Shown here piece after piece: positions 25,260-32,861 of a DNA stretch of 41,068 nt. The notes below the pieces were generated by a model. That model ran no database searches and was not told the DNA's origin. It saw only the letters and a list, made by a program, of their open reading frames with translations. Location: contig CACDBG010000013.1 in assembly GCA_902551155.1 (NCBI GenBank), positions 1 to 41,068 on the forward strand, read 5' to 3'. Position numbers and translations under genes: made by a program. The first letter of the stretch is position 1. Each line of letters starts with the position of its first letter. The DNA comes from an uncultured Verrucomicrobiota bacterium. GTDB lineage: Bacteria > Verrucomicrobiota > Verrucomicrobiia > Limisphaerales > UBA1100.

Positions 25260-25282
25260 GGCAAATTGACTTACTCAATCGG

Positions 25283-25558
25283 GTGGGGGAGATAGATCTT
25301 ATTTTTAGAGAAGGCGATGTTCTAGTGTTTGTAGAGGTGAAAACCAGGTCTTCAGAGACTTGGGTACGGCCGGCTTCAGCGGTAAACCCGGAAAAAAAGC
25401 GGAAAATTTTTGCCACTGCTCGGGATTACCTCCGTCTACTGGATAACCGGCAAATCCCGATCCGATATGATATTGTAGAGGTATTGCTGGAGGATGGCCA
25501 GGTGAGTGAAATTCGCCACCAACCTAACGCATTTGCCCCTGCCCGTATTCGTCGTTAG
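25283..25558 (+). CDS. YraN/UPF0102 endonuclease-like protein, N-terminally short
   Basis: A 91-aa member of the YraN family of restriction-nuclease-fold proteins. The core motifs GEIDLIFREGD and VLVFVEVKTRSS, with Asp and Glu-x-Lys, are intact, followed by the EKKRKIFATARDYL helix and YDIVEVL. Relatives run about 115-130 aa; here the first roughly 30 residues (the helix with conserved Gly-Glu) are missing. The frame is closed by a TGA at 25244-25246, inside rnhB, so the missing part cannot be recovered by an earlier start. The GTG at 25283 is the track start; ATT codons at 25247-25252 are alternatives. It may still be functional or may be decaying. Confidence 0.8.
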   Translation: MGEIDLIFREGDVLVFVEVKTRSSETWVRPASAVNPEKKRKIFATARDYLRLLDNRQIPIRYDIVEVLLEDGQVSEIRHQPNAFAPARIRR

Positions 25559-25567
25559 AATCTCATT

Positions 25568-26416
25568 GTGCCTGAATTGCCAGAGGTTGAAGTTTTAGTC
25601 CGGTACCTTGATCCAATACTAACAGGAAAAGTGATTAGGGGCGTAAAAGTGCATCGCGCCAAAAGTATTCGCCCTACGGTGGTGGGAATCTTTTCAAAAC
25701 GTCTCATCGGTTCCAAAATTTTAGGAGTTAGGCGACGTGCAAAATATTTACTCTTTAATTTGAGAAAAGGTGATAGCAAGACATATACTCTTTTAGGCCA
25801 TTTGGGGATGACTGGGCGCATGTATGTGCAACGGGCTGGGCAGGGTTTGCCTAAACATGCAGCAGTTAGTTTTCGCCTTAATCAAGGGGAATTCGTTTTT
25901 GAAGACACCCGTTATTTTGGGCGGATGACTCTGGCAGCAGATGTGATAGACAAGCTGGGGCCTGAGCCCTTGAGCGAGGGTTTTAATGGGGAGGTTTTGT
26001 TTGAGGCTTTAAGCAATTGCAGGCAGGCCATTAAACCCAAGCTTTTGGATCAGACATTACTGGCGGGTGTAGGTAATATCTATGCCAGTGAGGCCCTTTG
26101 GCATGCACGGATTTCACCGCGTAAAATAGCTCGACGTTTAACTCGCGCCCATTGTGAGGCTTTGACCGTTTCAGTAGTCAAAGTATTAACTGAAGCCATT
26201 AATCAAGGGAGCACGATACCGCTTGATTTTCCCGGTGAGAAAGACGGCGATGGGCTTTTCTATTATGGGAGCAATGATGGGCAACAAGGATATGAGGAGC
26301 GATTAATGGTTTATGATCGGGAGGGTGAGCCCTGTGGGCGCTGTCGGGCATCAATTTGCAAAATTGTGCAGGCAGCGCGCAGCACCTATTTTTGCCCTAA
26401 ATGCCAGTGTGGTTAA
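25568..26416 (+). CDS. mutM: Formamidopyrimidine-DNA glycosylase
   Basis: Removes 8-oxoguanine and formamidopyrimidines and nicks the abasic site. Translation begins at a GTG, giving PELPEVEVLVRYL, whose Pro1 is the catalytic nucleophile and Glu2 the general acid after Met removal. Lys57-like residues lie in RRRAKYLLF, the HLGMTGRM strand and FEDTRYFGRM follow, then the H2TH helix region LLDQTLLAGVGNIYASEALW. The C-terminal zinc finger is CGRCRAS...FCPKCQCG. The 282-aa length is normal. It starts 9 bases after yraN. Confidence 0.95.
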   Translation: MPELPEVEVLVRYLDPILTGKVIRGVKVHRAKSIRPTVVGIFSKRLIGSKILGVRRRAKYLLFNLRKGDSKTYTLLGHLGMTGRMYVQRAGQGLPKHAAVSFRLNQGEFVFEDTRYFGRMTLAADVIDKLGPEPLSEGFNGEVLFEALSNCRQAIKPKLLDQTLLAGVGNIYASEALWHARISPRKIARRLTRAHCEALTVSVVKVLTEAINQGSTIPLDFPGEKDGDGLFYYGSNDGQQGYEERLMVYDREGEPCGRCRASICKIVQAARSTYFCPKCQCG

Positions 26417-26431
26417 GTGGGGTTAATCAAA

Positions 26432-26461
26432 TTGACGAATACCAGTATATTCAGTTACGTT
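26432..26461 (+). promoter_or_regulatory. Possible promoter of tRNA-Asn
   Basis: TTGACG matches the -35 consensus well, but the -10 at 17-18 bases spacing (TTACGT/TACGTT) is weak. It is 22 bases upstream of the mature tRNA-Asn start. Confidence 0.3.
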
Positions 26462-26482
26462 CACCGCCTATTTAGAGAGTGT

Positions 26483-26557
26483 TCCAGAGTAGCTCAATGG
26501 TAGAGCATGCGGCTGTTAACCGCAGGGTTGTAGGTTCGAGTCCTACCTCTGGAGCCA
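26483..26557 (+). tRNA. tRNA-Asn(GUU)
   Basis: Acceptor TCCAGAG/CTCTGGA, D arm GCTC-AATGGTA-GAGC, anticodon stem TGCGG/CCGCA with loop CTGTTAA (anticodon GTT), T arm GTAGG-TTCGAGT-CCTAC, discriminator G and encoded CCA. Confidence 0.96.
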
Positions 26558-26562
26558 TTTCT

Positions 26563-26588
26563 AACCCCACCATTGTTAAGGGGTTTTT
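26563..26588 (+). terminator. Terminator after tRNA-Asn
   Basis: AACCCC and GGGGTT form a 6-bp stem with an 11-base loop and run into TTTTT, 6 bases after the tRNA CCA end. Confidence 0.7.
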
Positions 26589-26655
26589 CCACGAAGCAGG
26601 ATTTCCACTCGATGAGTGCCAGCGCTTTTGCTAGCAAATAGGGTGCGGTAGTAAC

Positions 26656-26712
26656 GGGTAAATTAAAATCCCTTGGCTGTACAGCCGTGCGGGTTCGAGT
26701 CCCACCTTCCCA
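26656..26712 (+). pseudogene. 3'-half remnant of a tRNA-Leu(UAA)
   Basis: The stretch TTAAAATCCC (anticodon TAA and the 3' side of the anticodon stem) is followed by a long variable arm (GGC-TGTACA-GCC), the T arm (GCGGG-TTCGAGT-CCCAC, with one C-A mismatch) and a 3' acceptor strand CTTCCCA. This order is that of a type II tRNA-Leu. No matching 5' acceptor (GGGAAGG) or D arm lies upstream, and no CCA is encoded. It is therefore a fragment, such as is left when an element integrates into a tRNA gene, or a decayed duplicate. Confidence 0.65.
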
Positions 26713-26734
26713 AACTGCCATTAGAACCTGCACC

Positions 26735-28150
26735 TTAATCTTTACGCTCTTTCTTTTTAAGTGATGGGACTGGCTGAGCCTCCTTTTTGGGCAACCAATT
26801 TTTATGCGAATTAATGATGTCTTTATATTTTGGATCGGCGGCAATGTTCGTCCATTCGTGAGGGTCTTTCTGGTGGTCGTAGAGTTCTTCAGTCCCATCA
26901 GAGTAACGAATATAGCGCCACCGGTCACTGCGCACGGCGTGGTTTCCTCGGCCGTAAGTCATTAGGGCAGGCCGTTCCCATACTGTTTCGGGCTCCTTGA
27001 GAAGTTTCATGATGCTCACGCCATCACATTTTGAATCAGCAGGCAAACCACACAATTCGAGTAAGGTAGGGTAAAGCACTGAAAGATCAACCGGGGTATC
27101 GCAGCGGCTACCCGCAGCAGTAACTCTGGGTGCGACCACAATGAATGGAATGCGATTTGTTTTTTCCCAAAGGGCAAATTTTTCAATGTGATTCTTTTCG
27201 CCGAGATGAAAGCCGTGGTCTGACCATAGAACAACGATAGTGTTGTTGCGGCGCGGGCTCGAATCTAGTGCATCGAACACTTTGCCGATCTGGGCGTCAG
27301 CGAACCTGCAACAGGCCGCGTAGGCTCGGATGAAATCGTTATAGCTGCCCGGGATTTGAGTATTAAGTTTTTCCATTCCCATCCAAAACCACTTCTTTCC
27401 CCTCAGCAGTTTTCTGGCACCGTCAGGTAAGTCCGCCCAATCATCCTTCCGTAAAATGGGCATTGGCATTTTGGAGAGACCTTTGTGATAGGCCAAAGGG
27501 GCGAAAAAAGGTGAGTGTGGCTTGAAAATTCCGCAGGCAAGAAACAGGGGCTGATCCTGCGGCGGGTTCTTCAGAGCCTTTACACAGTAGTCTGCTGTTT
27601 TAAAGTCGATGGTGTCGCGCTCTTCAGCGGGCCATGCTCCCCAGTCAGTATTTCGCGAGCCATAAGATAATGCCCGGTTTAGCTTCCTCGGTGGCATGTT
27701 TTGCGCCGCCATCGCTAAAAAGTGGTCGAAGGAAGCGTCGTCATGAAATTCCCCATTAAGATGATGATGGAAAATCTTCCCAGCACCACGCACAGAGTAG
27801 CCGGCATCTTGAAAACGTTGCATGATCGTCTTCCGATTAGGTCTTGCGCCCCGCCAGTCGCTTGCATTGCCGTAGATGCCAGTGGTCGATGGGCGCAAAC
27901 CAGTCAACGTCGCCGCACGCGAAGGATTACATGCGGGCGAAATACAATACGCTCGGGTAAATAACATTCCTCGACTGGCAAGTCGTTCAAGATTTGGGGT
28001 CTTGATTGGTGACTTGGGGTCAAGCAGGGAGATCCAATCGTTCATGTCGTCAACGGCAATGAAGAGCACATCTGGTCGATTCTCAGCTAACGTAGTACGC
28101 AGCGGTAAGGTTGTGAGACCTATTAATAAGATTAGAAGTAATTGTTTCAT
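26735..28150 (-). CDS. Secreted sulfatase (iduronate-2-sulfatase-like)
   Basis: A 471-aa exported sulfatase. The signal peptide spans about residues 1-22 (LLLILLIGLTTLPL...LAEN). VLFIAVDDMNDW provides the metal Asp pair, the formylglycine site is CNPSRAATLTGLRP with Cys74, GAGKIFHH replaces the GKWHLG of the other two sulfatases, and WSDHGFHLGEKNHIEKFALWE is the late motif. The DDMNDW and GEKNHIEK wording points to the iduronate-2-sulfatase/choline-sulfatase-like branch. The C-terminus is lysine-rich. It lies beside the tRNA-Leu remnant in a region with accessory character. Confidence 0.93.
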   Translation of the reverse strand: MKQLLLILLIGLTTLPLRTTLAENRPDVLFIAVDDMNDWISLLDPKSPIKTPNLERLASRGMLFTRAYCISPACNPSRAATLTGLRPSTTGIYGNASDWRGARPNRKTIMQRFQDAGYSVRGAGKIFHHHLNGEFHDDASFDHFLAMAAQNMPPRKLNRALSYGSRNTDWGAWPAEERDTIDFKTADYCVKALKNPPQDQPLFLACGIFKPHSPFFAPLAYHKGLSKMPMPILRKDDWADLPDGARKLLRGKKWFWMGMEKLNTQIPGSYNDFIRAYAACCRFADAQIGKVFDALDSSPRRNNTIVVLWSDHGFHLGEKNHIEKFALWEKTNRIPFIVVAPRVTAAGSRCDTPVDLSVLYPTLLELCGLPADSKCDGVSIMKLLKEPETVWERPALMTYGRGNHAVRSDRWRYIRYSDGTEELYDHQKDPHEWTNIAADPKYKDIINSHKNWLPKKEAQPVPSLKKKERKD

Positions 28151-28327
28151 GGTTAGCTTGATGCTAGAGAGGATTAATTAACACTCTCAATCAGCCTGAC
28201 AATTAGAAGAATTCTATGTGTGTTAGTGATGCGCAAACTTAAAAAGCCATTGATTAACGTAAACCTGCGAAATTTTAGAATCCGCCGGCAACCTTAAATA
28301 ACTACAACCGCCCTCAACCAAACTGCA

Positions 28328-28672
28328 TTAAATCATTATCAAAATAATGCCACCAAGAACCGTGAGTGCATTCAAAGCCAATCCGATGATTCCCAAGATT
28401 TTCTTTTTGTCTTTTTGGAAGCAGGTGATAACACCTAGCACGCTGCCAATCACCGCCAAAAGTATCGACCCCAAAATTAAGATTCCAACCACCTGCATTT
28501 CCGTATCATCTTCCGTGACACCGTTTTCATCCATGACGCCTGCTGTAACGGTTAAAATTAACAACAAGGCACCGTTCAGCATTGAAATTACAAATGATCC
28601 AACCCCAAACCCGGCGTGTTTTGGTTGGGTAATCTCAGGTGTAATTTGATCATGTGGATCAGGTGTATTCAA
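28328..28672 (-). CDS. Small integral membrane protein, unknown function
   Basis: A 114-aa protein with a short polar N-terminus (TPDPHDQITPEITQPKHAG) and three hydrophobic segments, at about residues 23-45, 60-82 and 90-113, separated by an acidic loop (MDENGVTEDDTEM) and a basic one (QKDKKK). The pattern resembles DUF4190-type small membrane proteins. The start is a TTG at 28672, because no ATG lies in the open frame, so it is uncertain. Its coding start overlaps the end of a 27-codon ORF. Confidence 0.6.
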   Translation of the reverse strand: MNTPDPHDQITPEITQPKHAGFGVGSFVISMLNGALLLILTVTAGVMDENGVTEDDTEMQVVGILILGSILLAVIGSVLGVITCFQKDKKKILGIIGLALNALTVLGGIILIMI

Positions 28673-29057
28673 TTGCTGACTTTATTAAATTCTCAGTTCG
28701 TGCCTCTTCTTTGTTATCGCGGGCACCAGCCTTATAGCCCATGCTTACGCCACCGTCAGTTAGACGTCCAGTTCTTTTGAGGGCTCGTCAGTCCGATTGA
28801 GAAGTTTTGTGGAGGAGATTAGGGGGGGGGCTTCGATTTCGTAATTCGACAACTCCTTGTTTAAGTATGTTGCCGTATATCAACTTAGGTTTTGATTAAG
28901 TTCGATAGTTTATATTAGCTATGAAATTATTATGAAGGGTTTTTGCCGATCATTTCGAAACCAAATTTTTCAGCAAGTTTGTTATCTAATTCGTCAGCAA
29001 TAAGTTTTTGACTCTCAGCACATTGAATGAATTATTAAGTTTGTTGTAAGTCCCTAG
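28673..29057. other. 385-bp stretch without a confident gene
   Basis: No tRNA or clear RNA gene is seen. On the minus strand, two open stretches look protein-like: 28930-29031 (ends GFEMIGKNPS) and about 28659-28784, containing ATG at 28742 (MGYKAGARDN...). Neither is a full gene. A nine-G tract lies at 28822-28830. The promoter for the plus-strand oxidase gene probably lies in the AT-rich last 150 bases. Confidence 0.5.
28930..29031 (-). pseudogene. Possible 3' remnant of a gene
   Basis: A 33-codon open frame with no suitable start near its beginning, reading AESQKLIADELDNKLAEKFGF before GFEMIGKNPS and a stop. The amphipathic helix-like wording looks like the end of a real protein. The upstream frame is closed by a TAA, so it would be a decayed gene end. 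The family is not recognised. Confidence 0.2.
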
Positions 29058-29660
29058 ATGATTGAAAAAATTTCAAAACCGGATGATCTGTTTACTATAG
29101 CGCTTGAGGAAATAACTAAGGCTACGGGTCCTGCTAAACATGAATTTCATACTTTTACTCTCGGTACAGTTAATCGGGGGTTTCCTCAGCTAAGAACTGT
29201 TGTTTTGCGTAAGTTTGAACCTGAATGCGTGAATGTTCTGTTCCATACCGATATGCGTTCAGAAAAAATTAATCATTTGCAAGAATGCTCCCAGGTATCT
29301 TTGTTATTTTATGGCTGCACATTACGGTTACAGGTTTCTTTCAATGGAATTGCATGTATTGAGAAAGACCCTGAACTAACTCAGTATCAATTCGAGAACT
29401 CTAGTGCTGATGCCCAAAAATGTTACGCTTATGGAGCCCAGCCCAGTTCGATAATTCATAGTAAGACAAAAGAGGAGCTCGAGCCGGATATCCAATTGCC
29501 ACTTACTGCCAATCAGCTTTCAACGGCTAAAGAAAACTTTGTGGTAGTCCGGATTGTACCTGATAAATGCGATATACTTTGCCTTCATTATAGTGGGCAC
29601 ATACGTGTTCGTGCAAATAGGGCTCCTGAAGGCTGGGTGTCGGAGTTTGTTACTGCCTGA
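29058..29660 (+). CDS. Pyridoxamine 5'-phosphate oxidase-like FMN-binding protein
   Basis: A 200-aa split-barrel flavoprotein candidate. It shows the FMN-site pattern PQLRTVVLRKF, HTDMRSEKINHLQ (cf. PNPOx 'T..rS.K...l') and VSLLFYG, then QYQFENSS and the C-terminal strand IRVRAN. It resembles the Alr4036-type pyridoxamine oxidase-like family rather than true PdxH, whose C-terminal substrate motif (R..RL.P) is not present. The probable role is redox or FMN binding with unknown substrate. It is transcribed alone, converging with the methyltransferase gene. Confidence 0.82.
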   Translation: MIEKISKPDDLFTIALEEITKATGPAKHEFHTFTLGTVNRGFPQLRTVVLRKFEPECVNVLFHTDMRSEKINHLQECSQVSLLFYGCTLRLQVSFNGIACIEKDPELTQYQFENSSADAQKCYAYGAQPSSIIHSKTKEELEPDIQLPLTANQLSTAKENFVVVRIVPDKCDILCLHYSGHIRVRANRAPEGWVSEFVTA

Positions 29661-29743
29661 TTAAAATTTTTATGAATGGGCGGTCTGTAATGGAAATTCT
29701 AATGCTCCATGATCGACTAGATGTTTTTCCCGCTGTTTTAGGT

Positions 29744-30394
29744 TTAGACCTTTTGGAGCAGCGCCACGTCAGTTTGAGGGAACTCCACCGATGTACGCCA
29801 TTTTTTGGCAACCCATTTAAAGGTAGTTTCACTCCAAAAACATACGTGTGTAGGGTCCTGGATATAATGCCATTTAGTAAACGCTTCCTTATTTAAGACG
29901 CGTTTAGTCATGATTCCAATCCATCCGCCGGCTTTGAGGTTGTTAAATAATATTTCAAGGTCCTTTGCCGGTTGGTGTAGATGTTCAAAAACTTCGGTGG
30001 CAGTAATGAAATCATAGCTTTTACTCAATGGGCTAACCTCCGGGTAATAAATAGGATCATAAAGGCTAACCTTATGGCCCGCTTCTTCCATCATAATAGA
30101 AAGTGTGGGGCCCGGTCCGCAGCCAAAATCCAACCCCGAACAATTAGGTTTTAACCTTTTAAGAAGGGGTTTAGTCAATCTAGCGAGAAAGTTTCGATAA
30201 TCACAGTCTTCAGGATTGTTTTCATGAAGGTCGTAATGTGATTTTTCCATTTTCAGGGAAGGCAGGGAATCTCGACCGATGAATACAAGTGAACACTTAC
30301 TGCACTTGAAATATTCGCGACGAATGTCCTTGTGAAAAAAAAGGCCGCTGCTTTGGCAAAGCGGGCAGGAGGAAATAGAGTTGTTTAAACCCAC
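29744..30394 (-). CDS. Class I SAM-dependent methyltransferase with N-terminal zinc ribbon
   Basis: A 216-aa protein. Two CxxC pairs (CPLCQ near residue 10 and CSKCS near residue 30) form a probable zinc ribbon, then a SAM-binding domain with GLDFGCGPGPTL (motif I), VSLYDPIYYP, and EVFEHLHQP, typical of Methyltransf_23 proteins. GGWIGIMTKRV and FWSETTF follow. Members act on quinones, sugars, lipids or unknown substrates. The start is a GTG (at 30394), and the first 10 bases overlap the SDR stop, so the two are probably coupled. Confidence 0.85.
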   Translation of the reverse strand: MGLNNSISSCPLCQSSGLFFHKDIRREYFKCSKCSLVFIGRDSLPSLKMEKSHYDLHENNPEDCDYRNFLARLTKPLLKRLKPNCSGLDFGCGPGPTLSIMMEEAGHKVSLYDPIYYPEVSPLSKSYDFITATEVFEHLHQPAKDLEILFNNLKAGGWIGIMTKRVLNKEAFTKWHYIQDPTHVCFWSETTFKWVAKKWRTSVEFPQTDVALLQKV

Positions 30395-31170
30395 TTGGTG
30401 TGGTTAGCGCTTGCTGCTCGGTCTAGGTGTGTATATCCGCCATCCACAAAAATAATTTGGCCTGTGGTATGGCTGCTTCGAGGCGAGGCGAGAAAGACGA
30501 TCATGTCGGCCAGTTCCTCAGGGGTGGTCATGCGCCTGCCTAAAGGGACTAGGCTTTCAACTGCCTTGCGGGTAGATTCAGGATTTTTTAGGGAATCAAA
30601 CCAATTTTGATACTGAGGGGTGATGCATTCAGCAGGCAGTACACAGTTGACTCGGATATTTTCCGGAGCCAGCGCAATGGCCCACTCCCGTGTTAGGGCA
30701 TTCATTGCGCCCTTGGCTGCAGCGTAGCCTGAGGTTCCGCCTTGGCCCGTAACCGCCACTTTGGAGCTGACATTGATGATCGCCCCTTGAGTTTTGGCCA
30801 GCTCTCCCCGGCATAGATGAACGAGGGTGTAAACGTGGGATAAATTCAGATGAACAGAATTCATAAAGTCCTCAGGAGAGGCGTTAAGATCTTTACCATC
30901 GTTGTAACCAGCATTGTTAACCAGAATGTCGATCCGGCCAAATTCCCCGAGGGTTTGTTCATATACTTTGTGGCAAGCTGATGCTTCTCCCAATTCTGCT
31001 TCAATGAAGATTCCTTTCACTTCTTTTGCCAGAGATTCGCCTTCAAGAGGGCTCCGGCCCGCGATGGCTACTTTAGCCCCCTCGGCTGCAAAAGAACGTA
31101 CAGTGGAAGCTCCGATTCCCTTGGAGCCGCCTGTGACGATTACTGTTTTACCGGCAAGTTGAAGATCCAT
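30385..31170 (-). CDS. Short-chain dehydrogenase/reductase
   Basis: A 261-aa classical SDR. The NAD(P) motif is VTGGSKGIGAS at the N-terminus, NNAGYN follows, the catalytic Ser is in INVSSKVAVTG and the YxxxK motif is YAAAKGAMN. The C-terminal FVDGGYTHLD is the usual SDR end. The enzyme oxidises or reduces an unspecified alcohol or ketone. It is upstream of the methyltransferase and downstream of tRNA-Leu(GAG), which may share its promoter. Confidence 0.92.
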   Translation of the reverse strand: MDLQLAGKTVIVTGGSKGIGASTVRSFAAEGAKVAIAGRSPLEGESLAKEVKGIFIEAELGEASACHKVYEQTLGEFGRIDILVNNAGYNDGKDLNASPEDFMNSVHLNLSHVYTLVHLCRGELAKTQGAIINVSSKVAVTGQGGTSGYAAAKGAMNALTREWAIALAPENIRVNCVLPAECITPQYQNWFDSLKNPESTRKAVESLVPLGRRMTTPEELADMIVFLASPRSSHTTGQIIFVDGGYTHLDRAASANHTKWV

Positions 31171-31198
31171 GATTGGGTTGATTCGGATTATATGAAAA

Positions 31199-31283
31199 TG
31201 GTGCGCGAGAGAGGACTCGAACCTCCACCCCCGAAAGGACTACCACCTCAAGGTAGCGCGTCTACCAATTCCGCCACTCACGC
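31199..31283 (-). tRNA. tRNA-Leu(GAG)
   Basis: On the minus strand: acceptor GCGTGAG/CTCGCGC, D arm GGCGGAATTGGTAGACGC, anticodon stem CTACC/GGTAG with loop TTGAGGT (anticodon GAG), a long variable arm (TCCTTTCGGGGGT), T arm GGAGG-TTCGAGT-CCTCT, and an encoded CCA. Confidence 0.95.
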
Positions 31284-31296
31284 AAAGGGGGCGGCC

Positions 31297-31324
31297 ATAA
31301 TGCCCGTGAAAATCATCATGGCAA
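31297..31324 (-). promoter_or_regulatory. Sigma70-type promoter of tRNA-Leu(GAG)
   Basis: On the minus strand, TTGCCA and CATTAT are separated by 16 bases. The -10 box ends 13 bases before the mature tRNA 5' end. Confidence 0.4.
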
Positions 31325-31397
31325 GTCTGTTTTGTGGATTGCATTTGGGTTAAGTTATTCGATACATATACCGAAGTGATATTTAGTTAATTGCCCC

Positions 31398-32822
31398 ATG
31401 GCTGATCAGAATTCAGGAATAGTTAGAAAGCAGGTTGGAGCGGAGCCTCTCCAGAATTCTGCCGAAAAAACCATGGATGAAGTGGGGATGGAGGTGCGTC
31501 AGTTATTCGAGAAGGGCTACGGTTTACTAGAGAAGAAGCAATTTGACTATGCAATAGAGATATTCAGTGCCGCCCTCGATAAGGAAGCGTCTTTTTTTGA
31601 ATGTCGAATGTCTTTGCGGGCCGCACAGATCAGAAAAAACGAAAAATTGGGGAGTATTGCCAAAATGGCTGGTGCAGCAGCAAATGCGCACAACATGGCA
31701 CAGGCAAAGGTAGCCATAGCCCGGAAAAATTATTTGGGGGCGATGTCGCATGCGGAAAAAATACTATCTGCTGATCCGGAGAATTCTGTTGGGCACCGCG
31801 TGATCGTGAATGCTTCACAAGCACTTAACTACCCTCAAACGATGATTTCTTCATTGCAAATCCTCAAGAAGGCAAACCCAGGAGATAAGGACTTAACCAA
31901 GGAGCTAGCTGCAGCTTTGGAGATGTTGGGGGATTGGGATCAGGCTGAGGAAATCATGGCTAAGCTCGCCAAAGTTAATCCTGATGATCCTGTTTTGCAG
32001 CAGGCTTATAAGGATACGGCAGCCAAGGCTACAATCTACCGCGGCCGTTACGAGGCTACCTTTAAGAAAGATGAGGAGAAGTCAAAAGGTGATGGTGGTG
32101 CCTCTTTAAGCAAGATTCGCACCGCAGAGGAAGCATTAAATGATAGAATTAATGCAATGGAAGAGCGCCTTCAAAATGAACAGGAAAATTATAAACTAGG
32201 AGTCGATATCGCAAAAGTATATGTAGAATTAAAGGATTTTGATCGTGCCTTTGAATACTACGATTGGGTGCAAAGAGAAAATCAAGTAAGCGACTCGACA
32301 ATTGATAAAGCAATTGCAGACGCACACGAAGCGAAATTCAACCATGATATTGGTCAGTTTCCGGAAGGTTCCCCGGAAAGGGAAGGGCTTGAAGCAGAAA
32401 GAGATGAATTTCTTCTTCGAGACTGTCGAGAACGGGCTGATCGTTATCCGACTATGCCGGAAATCCGTTTTGAATTGGGTGAGCGTTTATTTCGGGTCGG
32501 TGAAGCAAATGAAGCGATTCAGGCTTTTCAGCGCGCTCAAAATAGCCCTAAACATAGGCTAGAATCGCTAAACTACCTAGGTCAGTGCTTTATGCAGCGA
32601 GGCTTGTATGACATGGCTTTGAGTCAATTTGAAAAGGCACTTGAAGAAAAGGGTGTTTTTGATGAACAAAAGAAGGAGCTTGTTTATAACTTAGCTTGTG
32701 TTTACGAGCATCAAGGTCGAACGCAAGAGGCTTTGCATCACTTTAAAAGCATATACGAGGTAGATATTCAGTTCAGGGATGTTGTGCAAAAAGTGGAGGC
32801 TGGATATTCGGATGGAACCTAA
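31398..32822 (+). CDS. Tetratricopeptide-repeat protein
   Basis: A 474-aa, largely helical protein without a signal peptide. TPR-like units are seen at about residues 35-70 (GYGLLEKKQFDYAIEIFSAALDK), 105-140 (ARKNYLGAMSHAEKILSADPEN), 165-205 (LGDWDQAEEIMAKLAKVNPDD), 265-300 (YVELKDFDRAFEYYDWV), 350-385 (GERLFRVGEANEAIQAFQRA) and 390-455 (QCFMQRGLYDMALSQFEKALEEK and LACVYEHQGRTQEALHHF). A charged central stretch (FKKDEEKSKGDGG) links the halves. TPRs scaffold protein complexes; no partner can be named. It precedes the exported proteins on the same strand. Confidence 0.88.
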   Translation: MADQNSGIVRKQVGAEPLQNSAEKTMDEVGMEVRQLFEKGYGLLEKKQFDYAIEIFSAALDKEASFFECRMSLRAAQIRKNEKLGSIAKMAGAAANAHNMAQAKVAIARKNYLGAMSHAEKILSADPENSVGHRVIVNASQALNYPQTMISSLQILKKANPGDKDLTKELAAALEMLGDWDQAEEIMAKLAKVNPDDPVLQQAYKDTAAKATIYRGRYEATFKKDEEKSKGDGGASLSKIRTAEEALNDRINAMEERLQNEQENYKLGVDIAKVYVELKDFDRAFEYYDWVQRENQVSDSTIDKAIADAHEAKFNHDIGQFPEGSPEREGLEAERDEFLLRDCRERADRYPTMPEIRFELGERLFRVGEANEAIQAFQRAQNSPKHRLESLNYLGQCFMQRGLYDMALSQFEKALEEKGVFDEQKKELVYNLACVYEHQGRTQEALHHFKSIYEVDIQFRDVVQKVEAGYSDGT

Positions 32823-32861
32823 GTTTGACCTTGTGAGGTAAATGGGTTACTGGATTTAGGC

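Noticed and set aside
26589-26712. Intact second tRNA or tmRNA 3' end after tRNA-Asn
   Set aside because: No 5' acceptor or D arm pairs with it, a T-stem pair is mismatched, no CCA is encoded, and no tmRNA tag sequence was found.
26494-26928. 144-aa minus-strand ORF over tRNA-Asn and the tRNA-Leu remnant
   Set aside because: Its C-terminus (GSRGRTRTYNPAVNS) is the antisense translation of the tRNA, and the rest overlaps the sulfatase 3' end in another frame.
28347-28649. Plus-strand 100-aa ORF opposite the small membrane protein
   Set aside because: The minus-strand frame has clean hydrophobic segments with charged loops; the plus frame lacks a coherent pattern.
29650-29832. Minus-strand 60-aa ORF at the methyltransferase end
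   Set aside because: It is an alternative frame of the methyltransferase 3' end and the convergent gap.
31159-31353. 64-aa plus-strand ORF
   Set aside because: It is the complement of tRNA-Leu(GAG); VRERGLEPPPP is a known tRNA-antisense artefact.
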